DNA of 64,000 nt from Alkaliphilus pronyensis (GTDB lineage: Bacteria > Bacillota > Clostridia > Peptostreptococcales > Natronincolaceae). Each line of letters starts with the position of its first letter. Within the stretch, counting starts at the first letter, position 1. Where the stretch lies: contig NZ_WBZC01000004.1 in the NCBI RefSeq assembly GCF_009017275.1, forward strand, positions 25,664 through 89,663. Reading direction: 5' to 3'. The notes below the pieces were generated by a model, which had not been told where the DNA came from, searched no databases, and saw only the letters and a program-made list of their open reading frames with translations. This document shows positions 1 to 7,720 of the stretch, in pieces. A program made the position numbers and the translations under genes.

Positions 1-300
1 TAATTTCCTATTTACAGTTGCCACTTTTATATATGGATGGGATTCTACTTTTGCTTTTATATCCTTTAAATCATATTTAAAAATATTTCTATTAAATATC
101 ATTTGGGAGACATTAATTACTTCCTCTTCTGAGCAAATAGAGTTCCCACTGACTTCTAAAACCTTTACATTCATAAGGTCTGATTGTAAAAGTCCATATA
201 TTCCCCAAAGCAAAAACACTATTAATATAAGAATTAATGAAAAGGTGCCCCTTATTCTTCTTCGAATTCTTTTTTTACTTTCCCTTTGCTGACTTCCCAT
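1..300 (-). CDS. ftsQ: Cell division protein FtsQ/DivIB, N-terminal part (runs off the window)
   Basis: The first 100 codons are visible; the gene continues beyond position 1. The start ATG is at 298-300. A basic, Arg/Lys-rich cytoplasmic tail (about residues 7-18) is followed by one hydrophobic segment (about 19-42, ending near GIYGLLQS). Next comes a POTRA-like stretch with the typical pattern VKVLEVSGN and a later HPYIKVATV. FtsQ/DivIB is a bitopic divisome protein that works with FtsL and FtsB outside the membrane. It is the next gene after murA in the dcw order, but here it is separated from the upstream dcw promoter by the element in murA. Identification rests on architecture and position. 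Confidence 0.85.
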   Translation of the reverse strand, partial: MGSQQRESKKRIRRRIRGTFSLILILIVFLLWGIYGLLQSDLMNVKVLEVSGNSICSEEEVINVSQMIFNRNIFKYDLKDIKAKVESHPYIKVATVNRKL

Positions 301-399
301 AATATCATTCCTCACTAATAACATGTCCAAATAATTGCCAACTCAAAAGCAGTACTAGACTGCTTTGGATTGTATATTATATTCCTATTATATCAGAAA

Positions 400-1344
400 T
401 TAGTCTTGAATAGGTGTATCACGTTTTATAATTTTACCACCAAGACCTTCTATAATTCCATGAATATTATCATATCCTCTATCTATATGCTTAATATTCT
501 CAATTATGGTTTCTCCCTCTGCTGCAAGGGCAGCTAATATTAAAGCAGCTCCACCTCTGAGGTCTTTTGCAGTAACCTTAGCACCAGTTAACCTCTTTAC
601 CCCTTTAATAAGTGCTATACGTCCATTAACCTTTATATTAGCCCCCATTCTTGTAAGCTCTTCAGCATGCTTAAATCTGTTTTCAAAAATTGTTTCAACA
701 AATATACTTATTCCATCTGCAACACTCATCAATGCCATCATTTGAGACTGCATATCTGTTGGAAAGCCTGGATAAGGTAAGGTTTTAAGGGAATCTATAG
801 AAATTAGCTTATCTGGTGCCTCTAAAGAAATAGCTCTGTTTTTAACATCAACTCTACAGCCGCTTTCCCTGAGCTTATATATAACAGATTGCAGATGCTC
901 AGGTATTACATTGGTTAATTCTATTTTACCCCCTGTGATGGCGGCAGCAACTAAGTATGTACCTGCCACTATCCTGTCTGGAATAATTCCATGCTCAACA
1001 TCATGTAGTTTTTCTACACCTTCGATTGTAACTGTTGCAGTACCTGCTCCCTTTACCTTACCACCCATTCTGTTGATAAATCGCTCTAAATCAATTATTT
1101 CAGGCTCTTTTGCAGCATTTCTAATTATTGTTGTTCCCTTTGCAAATACAGCAGATAATATAATGTTTTCAGTTGCTCCAACGCTAGGAAAATCCAATTG
1201 TATTTCTGCACCCTTTAGCTCTTTTGCTTCACATATTAAAAATCCATGCTTCTCCTCTATATTGGCACCTAATTCTCTTAAGGACCTAAGATGTAAATCT
1301 ATTGGTCTCGGTCCAATCTCACATCCACCTGGTTGTGATAACAT
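400..1344 (-). CDS. murA: MurA (UDP-GlcNAc 1-carboxyvinyltransferase), C-terminal fragment of an interrupted gene
   Basis: This 314-codon ORF starts at residue 113 of a normal MurA. After four residues encoded by the inserted element (MLSQ) it reads PGGCEIGPRPIDLHL, the loop holding the catalytic cysteine (Cys115 in E. coli). It then runs to a normal C-terminus through the EPSP-synthase-like fold (GGFPTDMQ-type and RGGAALI motifs are seen). MurA makes UDP-GlcNAc-enolpyruvate, the first committed step of peptidoglycan synthesis, and is the fosfomycin target. The start ATG at 1342-1344 and a weak AAAGG ribosome site just upstream belong to the element, so a separate C-terminal fragment could be translated. 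Joined to the fragment at 7721-8068 it would give 422 aa, close to the family norm of about 420. Whether the fragments have activity cannot be told from sequence. Confidence 0.93.
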   Translation of the reverse strand: MLSQPGGCEIGPRPIDLHLRSLRELGANIEEKHGFLICEAKELKGAEIQLDFPSVGATENIILSAVFAKGTTIIRNAAKEPEIIDLERFINRMGGKVKGAGTATVTIEGVEKLHDVEHGIIPDRIVAGTYLVAAAITGGKIELTNVIPEHLQSVIYKLRESGCRVDVKNRAISLEAPDKLISIDSLKTLPYPGFPTDMQSQMMALMSVADGISIFVETIFENRFKHAEELTRMGANIKVNGRIALIKGVKRLTGAKVTAKDLRGGAALILAALAAEGETIIENIKHIDRGYDNIHGIIEGLGGKIIKRDTPIQD

Positions 1345-2897
1345 ATTGAACCTTTAAATGACCAGTGAACTGTAGCTTCAATGTATGAATCTGTTGCGAA
1401 GGTCTGTTTTATCATTATTCTATCTATTAACGCTTCTATATCATCTCTACATATTTCCAAGCTATTGATTTTGTTCTCCAAAAACATAGGATCCTTCATT
1501 TCATCTTCTATTTGCTGTCTGTTATTCTTTTTTTCATGTAAGCTCTCTAGTGTTGCCTCCATTATATTAATGTCATTATAGCCTTCCCTTACAAGTTCCT
1601 GGTAGATATCATGTTTTAGCTGATTCCTAGCCCATAGCTTTATATAGTTTTTTATTTCAATTTTTTTACTATCTATATTAAAACAAAGTTTATTGATTCT
1701 TTCCTCCAAGTTAGAGGTTGCTTTTTTTAAGCTAATTATTTTGCTAATGATGTTCTGTTGATTAATATTTCCACCTAAAAGTAGGCTTTTAATCTCTTTA
1801 TTTAATGCCTCTTTCAAATTATCCTGAAGGATAAAATGTGTAGTACATGCTTTTTTTCCATATTTGTGGTACTGTCCACAATAATATGCAATAGAATTAT
1901 TTTTTCTTTTTCTTGCAATCATATAGCTACCACATTCATTACAGTATAAAAAGCCTGAAAAAAGATTTATACCTGAATTACCACCTCTTATAAGTCTCTT
2001 GTTTCTTCTATAATTAACTTCCATAGCCAGTTTAAACTCATTTTTTGATATTATTGAAGGATGATGATTTTCATGAACTATTTGTTTTTCTTCCTCCACC
2101 CTATAGGATGCACCTTTTATGGTTTTCTTCATTGTTTTACCACATCTTAATACACCTATATAAATATCGTTATTAATAATTCTTTGAACATGTACATTAC
2201 TCCATTTCCCAGAGGTTTTGAACTTCCCCCCTTTTTTCTTTTTTAAATATTGGGAGGGTGTTGGAATTTCCAATGTGTTTAATTTTTCGGCGATTTTCCT
2301 ATACCCTAAGCCATTTATGTATAGCTTAAATATTTTTTTTACAATCTCTGCCGCCTCATCATCAATAATCAACCTATGCTTATTGTTGGGGTCTTTAATG
2401 TAGCCATATTGACTTTTAACAACTAAGCCTTCATTTTTTTGCTTGCTTCTTATGTTTTCTGTTATTTTTCTACTTATATCTTTGATGTACATTTCATTAT
2501 ACCAGGTACGAATACCAAGTATATCATCACTATCTCGGTAACTATCATAGCCTTCTGTAGCTAAAATCAATCTGATATTTCTTTCCTTTAATAGCTCAAA
2601 AAAAAGCAGTGTTTTCGCATTATGCCTCCCTACTCTTGAACTATCCTTTGTAATTAGTACGTCAACCTCACCCTGCTGTATTTTTTCAGTTAACCTATTT
2701 AATGCTGGTCTTTCAAAGATATAACCTGATACATTATCATCTTCATATATGGCAAGTACACTATAGCCTAGCTCCTTAGCTCTTTCCATTATTATATTTT
2801 TCTGTTGTAGTATTGAACTATAGTTTTCTTTATCCTCATCTCTGGATAATCTAACATAGCCATATACCCTCAACCTTATCACCCACCATAGGGACAT
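1299..2897 (-). CDS. Large serine recombinase/integrase of the murA element
   Basis: A 532-aa site-specific recombinase. The N-terminal resolvase domain has the nucleophile serine in YVRLSRDED (Ser18) and the arginine motif DSSRVGRHN (about 85-93). The recombinase domain follows (about 165-300), then a zinc ribbon with Cys319, Cys322, Cys340 and Cys351, then a long coiled coil (about 375-480). This is the usual large-serine-recombinase layout (SpoIVCA/TndX/phage integrase type). The start ATG is preceded by AGGAGG. Its 3' end crosses the junction: the last nine residues (524-532) and the stop come from murA DNA read in another frame. In the excised circle the ending would instead be VGSITY. 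It probably integrates and excises this element. The regulator of direction is unknown. Confidence 0.95.
   Translation of the reverse strand: MSLWWVIRLRVYGYVRLSRDEDKENYSSILQQKNIIMERAKELGYSVLAIYEDDNVSGYIFERPALNRLTEKIQQGEVDVLITKDSSRVGRHNAKTLLFFELLKERNIRLILATEGYDSYRDSDDILGIRTWYNEMYIKDISRKITENIRSKQKNEGLVVKSQYGYIKDPNNKHRLIIDDEAAEIVKKIFKLYINGLGYRKIAEKLNTLEIPTPSQYLKKKKGGKFKTSGKWSNVHVQRIINNDIYIGVLRCGKTMKKTIKGASYRVEEEKQIVHENHHPSIISKNEFKLAMEVNYRRNKRLIRGGNSGINLFSGFLYCNECGSYMIARKRKNNSIAYYCGQYHKYGKKACTTHFILQDNLKEALNKEIKSLLLGGNINQQNIISKIISLKKATSNLEERINKLCFNIDSKKIEIKNYIKLWARNQLKHDIYQELVREGYNDINIMEATLESLHEKKNNRQQIEDEMKDPMFLENKINSLEICRDDIEALIDRIMIKQTFATDSYIEATVHWSFKGSICYHNQVDVRLDRDQ
1325..1332 (-). repeat. 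Attachment-site core at the left junction
   Basis: CCACCTGG is shared with 7725-7732. It separates murA DNA (lower coordinates) from element DNA (higher coordinates). In the rebuilt murA target the core sits in ATCCA-CC-TGGAT, a perfect 5-bp inverted repeat around a CC dinucleotide. CC is non-palindromic and so a plausible 2-bp crossover that fixes direction. Confidence 0.88.
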
Positions 2898-2907
2898 TAA
2901 GCCTCCT

Positions 2908-3036
2908 TTACTCCTTTAATAGCTTCTTTATCAGCAATTCCTCCAATAGCTTTTGCATATCTTTTTTACCTGAGTAATCATGCTTAATTATGAGCTTATT
3001 TTTATTGCTTTTCCCATAAGCTTTTTCACTTTTCAA
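2908..3036 (-). CDS. Small basic protein (42 aa) directly upstream of the recombinase; candidate directionality factor
   Basis: This ORF starts with TTG at 3034-3036, seven or eight bases after a strong AGGAGG, and ends with TAA at 2908-2910. The recombinase ATG follows ten bases later, and the recombinase ribosome site overlaps the end of this ORF. The product begins MKSEKAYGKSNKNKLIIKHD, is Lys-rich, and ends in an amphipathic Leu/Lys helix (QKLLEELLIKKLLKE). I recognise no family. Its place as first gene of a two-gene unit with the recombinase, its size and its charge fit a recombination directionality factor or DNA-binding helper, but that is inference only. Confidence 0.65.
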   Translation of the reverse strand: MKSEKAYGKSNKNKLIIKHDYSGKKDMQKLLEELLIKKLLKE

Positions 3037-3122
3037 ATCTACACCTCCTATTCTAGCTTCTATAATTAAGCATATGCTTTATTGCCATTGTCCTATTAAC
3101 ATTATAATTCTATATGTAGTTG

Positions 3123-3153
3123 AAAAAAGAGAATTTGATAATATCAAATTCTC
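3123..3153 (-). terminator. Intrinsic terminator after the ABC exporter genes
   Basis: On the minus strand a near-perfect palindrome (GAGAATTTGATA paired with TATCAAATTCTC) is followed by TTTTTTC. It lies 15 bases after the stop of the second exporter gene, so exporter transcription should mostly end before the recombinase. Confidence 0.85.
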
Positions 3154-3168
3154 CACTAAACTAAATCT

Positions 3169-4995
3169 TTATATCTCCAGCAGTCTTTTACCTTCTTCCT
3201 CAATGAACTGATTTGTATAAAGCCTATAATAATATCCTCTCATTTTAATTAATTGCTGATGGTTACCAGATTCAATGATTTCTCCTTTTTTAATAACCAA
3301 TATCCTATCGGCTGAGCGAATAGTCGATAGTCTATGGGCAATAATGAAGCTGGTTCTTCCTTTTAGTATTTTACTAATTGCTTTTTGTATCATCTGCTCT
3401 GTTTCTGTGTCAATTGAAGATGTGGCTTCATCTAGTACAAAAATCTTAGGATTAGCTAATACTGCCCTTGCAAAGGATATTAATTGCTTTTCGCCAGATG
3501 ATAGCAAGCCACCGCCTTCGCCTACCTGGGAGTCATAGCCCTTTTCTAGCTTCATAATAAAATCATGGGCATTTACTAGCTTTGCTGCTCTAATTATCTC
3601 CATTTCACTTGCATCTAACCTTCCATATCTAATGTTTTCCTTAATAGTTCCACTAAATAGATGGGGGCTTTGTAAAACATACCCTAAGTTAGATTGTAGC
3701 CATAATTGAGATCTTTCCCTATAGTCTACCTTATCAACAAATATTTTTCCCTTTGTTGGCTCATAAAATCGACATGCAAGATTTACTATTGTGCTCTTGC
3801 CAGAGCCTGTTTCTCCTACAAGAGCGATAGTTTCTCCTGCCTTAACCTCTAAATTAAAATTCTCTAAAATTGGTTCTTCTGGGTTATAGCTAAAGGATAC
3901 ATTCTCAAAGACTATATCGCCCTTTATAGTATCCCAATTTTCTTTTACAGGTGTAAATGAATCACCGTATTGCTTTATAACTAAAGCTGAATCTTTTATT
4001 TCTGGCTCAGTATTAATCATAGACATTACCCGTTCTGCCGATGCATGGGCCGACTGAATTTCTGCAAATACCCTTGCAAGCTCTCTAATGGGTTCAAAAA
4101 ACTGTATTGTATAGGAAATAAATGCAACAAGAGTTCCATAGGTTATACCCATCCTTGCTACCTCAATTCCTCCAAACCAAAGAGCCAAGGCTGTTCCAAT
4201 GCTTCCAAAGGTTAATACTATAGGCAAAAATAAAGAGGAAAATATAGCAGCCCTTATAGATGCAGCCCTCATGCCTTTTGTAATATCAGTGAACTCCTCT
4301 AGGTTTTTTTCTTCCCTTACTAGAACTTTTGTAGTTTTAGCACCTGTTATTCCTTCATTAAAGGCACCGGTTATTCTGGAGTTGATTTTTCTGACACTTC
4401 TATACTCCTTCAATATCTTTTTTTGGAAATACAGGCTAGTAAATATTAGTATTGGTATTACTGATAGAGATATTAATGCAAGCTTCCAATCTAAAAACAG
4501 CATAACCACAATTATAGCAGCCATTTTAGTAAAGCCCCAAAAAATATCAACCATACCCCATGAAATTATTTCACCAAGCCTAGTTATGTCAGATGTCATT
4601 CTAGCCATTAACCAGCCGACTGCCTTATTATCATAATATGATAAGGAAAGCTCCTGTAATCTCTTAAAGCCTTTTTTTCTTATATCATATGTTAGGTTAG
4701 TTTCAATTTTTCCTGCTATAGAGATAAAAAACCAAATATTACTTGATAGCATAACCACCATAGCTGCATATAGGAGAATAAACTTTGGAACCTCTGATAT
4801 TTTCCCCTTATAAATGAACTCATCTATGGCATATAAAGTCATTAGTGGAAAAGCTGCTTCTATTACTGCCACCAACACCATTGATATAATTAACAAAGCT
4901 ACCGATTTTTTCATTGGATAGGTGAACTTAAATATTTCCCACCATAGCTTAAAGTCAAACCTTTCGTTATAATCCTGCTCCTGCAATTTCATCAT
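3169..4995 (-). CDS. ABC exporter half-transporter, BmrD-like subunit with canonical catalytic glutamate
   Basis: A 608-aa fusion of a transmembrane domain (hydrophobic segments near 32-55, 72-95, 150-190 and 250-295) and an ATPase domain. Walker A is GETGSGKS (394-401). Walker B ends LDEA, with the catalytic Glu523. The signature motif is degenerate, LSSGE (498-502), instead of LSGGQ. In heterodimeric exporters such as BmrCD or TM287/288 one composite ATP site is degenerate; pairing this signature with the partner's Asp-containing Walker B makes exactly that asymmetric pair. Probable role is multidrug or peptide export across the membrane. It is 38 bp downstream of its partner, followed by a terminator. 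The substrate is unknown. Confidence 0.92.
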   Translation of the reverse strand: MMKLQEQDYNERFDFKLWWEIFKFTYPMKKSVALLIISMVLVAVIEAAFPLMTLYAIDEFIYKGKISEVPKFILLYAAMVVMLSSNIWFFISIAGKIETNLTYDIRKKGFKRLQELSLSYYDNKAVGWLMARMTSDITRLGEIISWGMVDIFWGFTKMAAIIVVMLFLDWKLALISLSVIPILIFTSLYFQKKILKEYRSVRKINSRITGAFNEGITGAKTTKVLVREEKNLEEFTDITKGMRAASIRAAIFSSLFLPIVLTFGSIGTALALWFGGIEVARMGITYGTLVAFISYTIQFFEPIRELARVFAEIQSAHASAERVMSMINTEPEIKDSALVIKQYGDSFTPVKENWDTIKGDIVFENVSFSYNPEEPILENFNLEVKAGETIALVGETGSGKSTIVNLACRFYEPTKGKIFVDKVDYRERSQLWLQSNLGYVLQSPHLFSGTIKENIRYGRLDASEMEIIRAAKLVNAHDFIMKLEKGYDSQVGEGGGLLSSGEKQLISFARAVLANPKIFVLDEATSSIDTETEQMIQKAISKILKGRTSFIIAHRLSTIRSADRILVIKKGEIIESGNHQQLIKMRGYYYRLYTNQFIEEEGKRLLEI

Positions 4996-5033
4996 TTTTT
5001 ATCATCCTGCCTTTACAAGTAAGAGTCTTACTG

Positions 5034-6833
5034 CTAGCTTGATTTTTCTAAAATATTACTCTCTAAATTTTGTAGCTTCCAAATTCTATTATATAAGCCA
5101 TTATTACTTATAAGCTCATTGTGATTGCCTATTTCAACGATTCTACCCTTTTCAAGCACCAAAATAATATCCGCCTCAGAAATAGTAGCTATTCTATGGG
5201 AAATAATAAAGGTTGTAGCTTTATTTCTCCTTTTTTTTAAGGCACTTCGTATTGCTGCATCAGTTTCGGTATCAACTGCACTTAAGGAGTCGTCGAACAC
5301 TATAATAGGACAATTGATAATCAATGATCTAGAGATGGCAAGCCTTTGTTTTTGTCCTCCTGAAAGGGATACCCCCCTCTCTCCTACCAATGTTTCATAA
5401 CCCTTGTCAAAGTCTAATACTACATCATGTATTGCTGCCACCTTTGCTACATTAAATACCTCTTCATCCTCAGCTTCCACCCTACCTAATTTAATGTTAT
5501 CCTTTATTGTTCTTGCAAATAGAAAGGGTTCTTGTAGTATCAGTCCTACATTTTTTCTAATCCATTTTTTATCTATTTCCTTTAGCTCTATTCCATCTAT
5601 TTTAATTGAACCTTTTTGATAGTCAAAAAGTCTTGCTAATAAATGAACTAAGGTGGTTTTACCTGCCCCAGTTGGACCAAGTATTGCTACTGTTTTACCT
5701 TCCTTTACATCAAAGCTAATATCATTTAAAACTGGTTTTCCCTTCTCATATTCAAAGGTTACATTTTTAAAGGATATATTACCTTTAATCTTCGGATTTT
5801 CTCCCTTCTCCTCCATTTTTTCCTTTTTCTCTGCTAGTATTTCTCCTATTCTGTCTAGTGAAACCATTGCCTTACCTAAGTCTGTAATAACTCTTCCCAA
5901 TTGCCTTATTGGCCATAGCAGCATTCCAACATAGGTATTAAAAACAACCATTGTGCCTAGAGTTATTCTACCTGTATATGTCCAATACACACTGGTGGTT
6001 AGCACTATACCCATTTGAATCATGCTTAGTAGGTCTGATACAGACCAGTACCAAGCAAACAAACGTATTAATTTGTAGGTTAAATCTCTATTAACAATAT
6101 TTTTTTCATCAAATTTATCTACTTCATAGGCCTGTCGTCCAAAAGCTCTAACAACCCTTAAGCCAGTTAAGTTTTCTTGAAGTGTTGATGACATTTTACC
6201 CTCTGCCTCTTCCATTAGCTTAAATGCCTCCTTAACCTTAACAAAGAAAACAACTGTGAAGACAAAAATAACAGGTATTAATGACATTGATATTATTGTT
6301 AAGGTAGCATCCATAGGCACCATAATGTATATAGTAAATAACAGCATAAATAATGCGCTTCCTATTTCAATGGACTGAGTTGCTAAAAACCTTCTTATAA
6401 TTTCTACGTCTGAAGTACACCGTTGAATTAAATCACCTGTTTCTGCCTTTACATGATAATCATAGGAAAGGTACTGAAGATGATCATATACCTGATCTCT
6501 GATGGTTTTCGCAACAGCCTCTGCTGCTTCTGCAGACCATTTTCCCTTAAAGTATAAAAAAATTCCTCTAATAATCGCAAAGGCAACTATTATTATTGCT
6601 GGTATCCACAACTTATCCTTTAGAGCTTCTACTCCCCCTATGCTAACAATAACATCTTGTATCACCTTAGGTGCTTGAAGTTCTTTATCTCCAATTACAG
6701 AGTCTATTGTTGTTTTGATAATTAATGGTGCTGCCAAGCTAAACAATGTGGCTAAGCCAATACTAATCAATGCACCAAAGTAACGACTTCTATTACCCTT
6801 TAAATAATTCCATAACTGTTTTATATTCTTCAA
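5034..6833 (-). CDS. ABC exporter half-transporter, BmrC-like subunit with degenerate Walker B
   Basis: A 599-aa fused membrane/ATPase protein starting at TTG (6831-6833). Membrane segments lie near 20-40, 76-95, 155-175, 180-200 and 268-300. Walker A is GPTGAGKT (386-393) and the signature is canonical LSGGQ (490-494). The Walker B run IVFDDS puts Asp515 where the catalytic Glu normally sits; the switch His is His546. This is the BmrC type of defect, complementary to the defect of the downstream gene, so the two should form one heterodimer with one active and one regulatory ATP site. The upstream leader ORF and tandem terminators (6894-7167) suggest control by attenuation. It is cargo of the murA element. 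Confidence 0.92.
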   Translation of the reverse strand: MKNIKQLWNYLKGNRSRYFGALISIGLATLFSLAAPLIIKTTIDSVIGDKELQAPKVIQDVIVSIGGVEALKDKLWIPAIIIVAFAIIRGIFLYFKGKWSAEAAEAVAKTIRDQVYDHLQYLSYDYHVKAETGDLIQRCTSDVEIIRRFLATQSIEIGSALFMLLFTIYIMVPMDATLTIISMSLIPVIFVFTVVFFVKVKEAFKLMEEAEGKMSSTLQENLTGLRVVRAFGRQAYEVDKFDEKNIVNRDLTYKLIRLFAWYWSVSDLLSMIQMGIVLTTSVYWTYTGRITLGTMVVFNTYVGMLLWPIRQLGRVITDLGKAMVSLDRIGEILAEKKEKMEEKGENPKIKGNISFKNVTFEYEKGKPVLNDISFDVKEGKTVAILGPTGAGKTTLVHLLARLFDYQKGSIKIDGIELKEIDKKWIRKNVGLILQEPFLFARTIKDNIKLGRVEAEDEEVFNVAKVAAIHDVVLDFDKGYETLVGERGVSLSGGQKQRLAISRSLIINCPIIVFDDSLSAVDTETDAAIRSALKKRRNKATTFIISHRIATISEADIILVLEKGRIVEIGNHNELISNNGLYNRIWKLQNLESNILEKSS

Positions 6834-6893
6834 TTTAGACCCCCCTTGCCATTAAGCAAATTAGTTTTGTAGTAGATTTTCTTCTTTGTGCAG

Positions 6894-6928
6894 AAAAAAA
6901 GCCTAGAAAGCAAAGCTGCTTCCTAAGC
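6894..6928 (-). terminator. Second leader terminator, just before the exporter genes
   Basis: On the minus strand GCTTAGGAAGCA and TGCTTTCTAGGC form a 12-bp stem (two G-U pairs) with a 4-base loop, followed by seven Ts. It lies in the untranslated leader about 60 bases before the exporter start codon, a position that only makes sense as a regulated terminator. Its 3' arm contains CTAGGCT, complementary to the 5' arm of the first leader hairpin. Confidence 0.85.
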
Positions 6929-6962
6929 GTATTATATTAGACTTTAAACGATAATAAAGTCA

Positions 6963-7003
6963 GCAAATATAAAAGCCTAGGTAAGCATCCCCTTACCTAG
7001 GCT
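6963..7003 (-). terminator. First leader hairpin/terminator after the 46-aa ORF
   Basis: A perfect 12-bp stem (6974-6985 with 6992-7003) has a 6-base loop and is followed on the minus strand by TTTTATATTTG. It starts about 24 bases after the stop of the leader ORF. Its 5' arm AGCCTAG could pair instead with CTAGGCT in the second terminator, giving a mutually exclusive antiterminator. Confidence 0.75.
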
Positions 7004-7026
7004 GAATTATCAAATTAATCAGTCTA

Positions 7027-7167
7027 TTAGTAAAGATGATTTCTTTCCTTAATTAACAGGTTATTTAATTTTGGACATACTTCACCCTTGTTAAAGCCAA
7101 AAATTGGAGAAATTACTGGTAAAACTATTCTTCTATTGTCACTGTTAACTAAAGTATTGATAATCAT
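7027..7167 (-). CDS. 46-aa leader peptide, probably regulating the ABC exporter (BmrB-like role)
   Basis: ATG at 7165-7167 is preceded by AGGAGGTGAATAG, a very strong ribosome site. The product runs MIINTLVNSDNRRIVLPVIS... and ends KERNHLY. It has no signal peptide, no Gly-Gly cleavage site and few cysteines (one), so it does not look like an exported bacteriocin. The order promoter, short ORF, two terminators, then bmrC-like and bmrD-like genes is that of B. subtilis bmrB-bmrC-bmrD. There, ribosome stalling on BmrB by translation-blocking antibiotics prevents termination. I did not recognise BmrB sequence similarity, so the role is inferred from layout. Confidence 0.7.
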   Translation of the reverse strand: MIINTLVNSDNRRIVLPVISPIFGFNKGEVCPKLNNLLIKERNHLY

Positions 7168-7206
7168 CTATTCACCTCCTAATAATTTCTATTCTGTCAC
7201 AGTAAA

Positions 7207-7235
7207 ATTATACCATAGTATTATTTATCATACAA
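7207..7235 (-). promoter_or_regulatory. Promoter of the leader-exporter operon
   Basis: On the minus strand there is a TATAAT -10 with extended TGG in front (7207-7212), a 17-bp spacer, and a -35-like TTGTAT (7230-7235). The leader ORF starts about 40 bases downstream. Confidence 0.7.
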
Positions 7236-7299
7236 ACTTTTTTTTATGGAATTTTTTTATTTTTTTTAATTTTTTTATTACTTTTACATTTTCTATTTG

Positions 7300-7510
7300 A
7301 TTTTGTGTTTTTAATTTTTCACTTTTAACTTTTAATTTTTAATTATATCTTCTTGTTTTCAATTTTAAATTTTCAATTATTATTTTTTGTTTGCATTTTT
7401 AACTTTTAACTTGGTTTTGTGTTTTCAATTTTTCACTTTTAACTTTTAATTTTTAATTATATCTTCTTGTTTTCAATTTTCCATTTTCCATTTTCCATTT
7501 TCAACTTGGT
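7300..7510. repeat. AT-rich duplicated block at the right end of the element
   Basis: Two copies of a roughly 75-bp T-rich block (about 7301-7376 and 7413-7484) share TTTTGTGTTTT, CACTTTTAACTTTTAA and TATATCTTCTTG. Much of it also moves in steps of seven bases (TTTTCAA, TTTTCCA). No credible gene is present. Confidence 0.7.
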
Positions 7511-7547
7511 TTTGTGTTTTTAATTTTTATTATTTATGGTTTTTCAC

Positions 7548-7691
7548 TTATTACCTATTCCTTATTACTTATTCCCTATTCCTTATTCCTTATTCCTTAT
7601 TCCCTATTCCTTATTACTTATTACTTATTACTTATTACTTATTCCCTATTCCTTATTCCCTATTCCTTATTACTTATTACTTATTCCTTGC
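7548..7691. repeat. Heptanucleotide satellite (TTCCTTA/TTACTTA/TTCCCTA), about 20 units
   Basis: The run parses cleanly into 7-base units of three variants from about 7548 to 7691, ending 30 bases inside the right element junction. It is non-coding as far as I can see. Related period-7 runs occur near 38,111 and inside rnpB. Confidence 0.9.
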
Positions 7692-7720
7692 CTTTAAGGT
7701 TCAACATTCAATATGTAATA

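Noticed and set aside
400..1344. The ORF at 400-1344 as a complete shortened MurA
   Set aside because: It lacks the first 112 residues, which are found at 7721-8068, and its first four residues come from the inserted element.
7027..7167. The 46-aa ORF as a bacteriocin precursor exported by the ABC pair
   Set aside because: No Gly-Gly leader, no cysteine-rich core, no peptidase domain on the exporter, and a regulatory terminator arrangement follows it.
7548..7691. Regular repeats that could be taken for a CRISPR array
   Set aside because: The unit is 7 bases with no spacers, and no cas genes are present.
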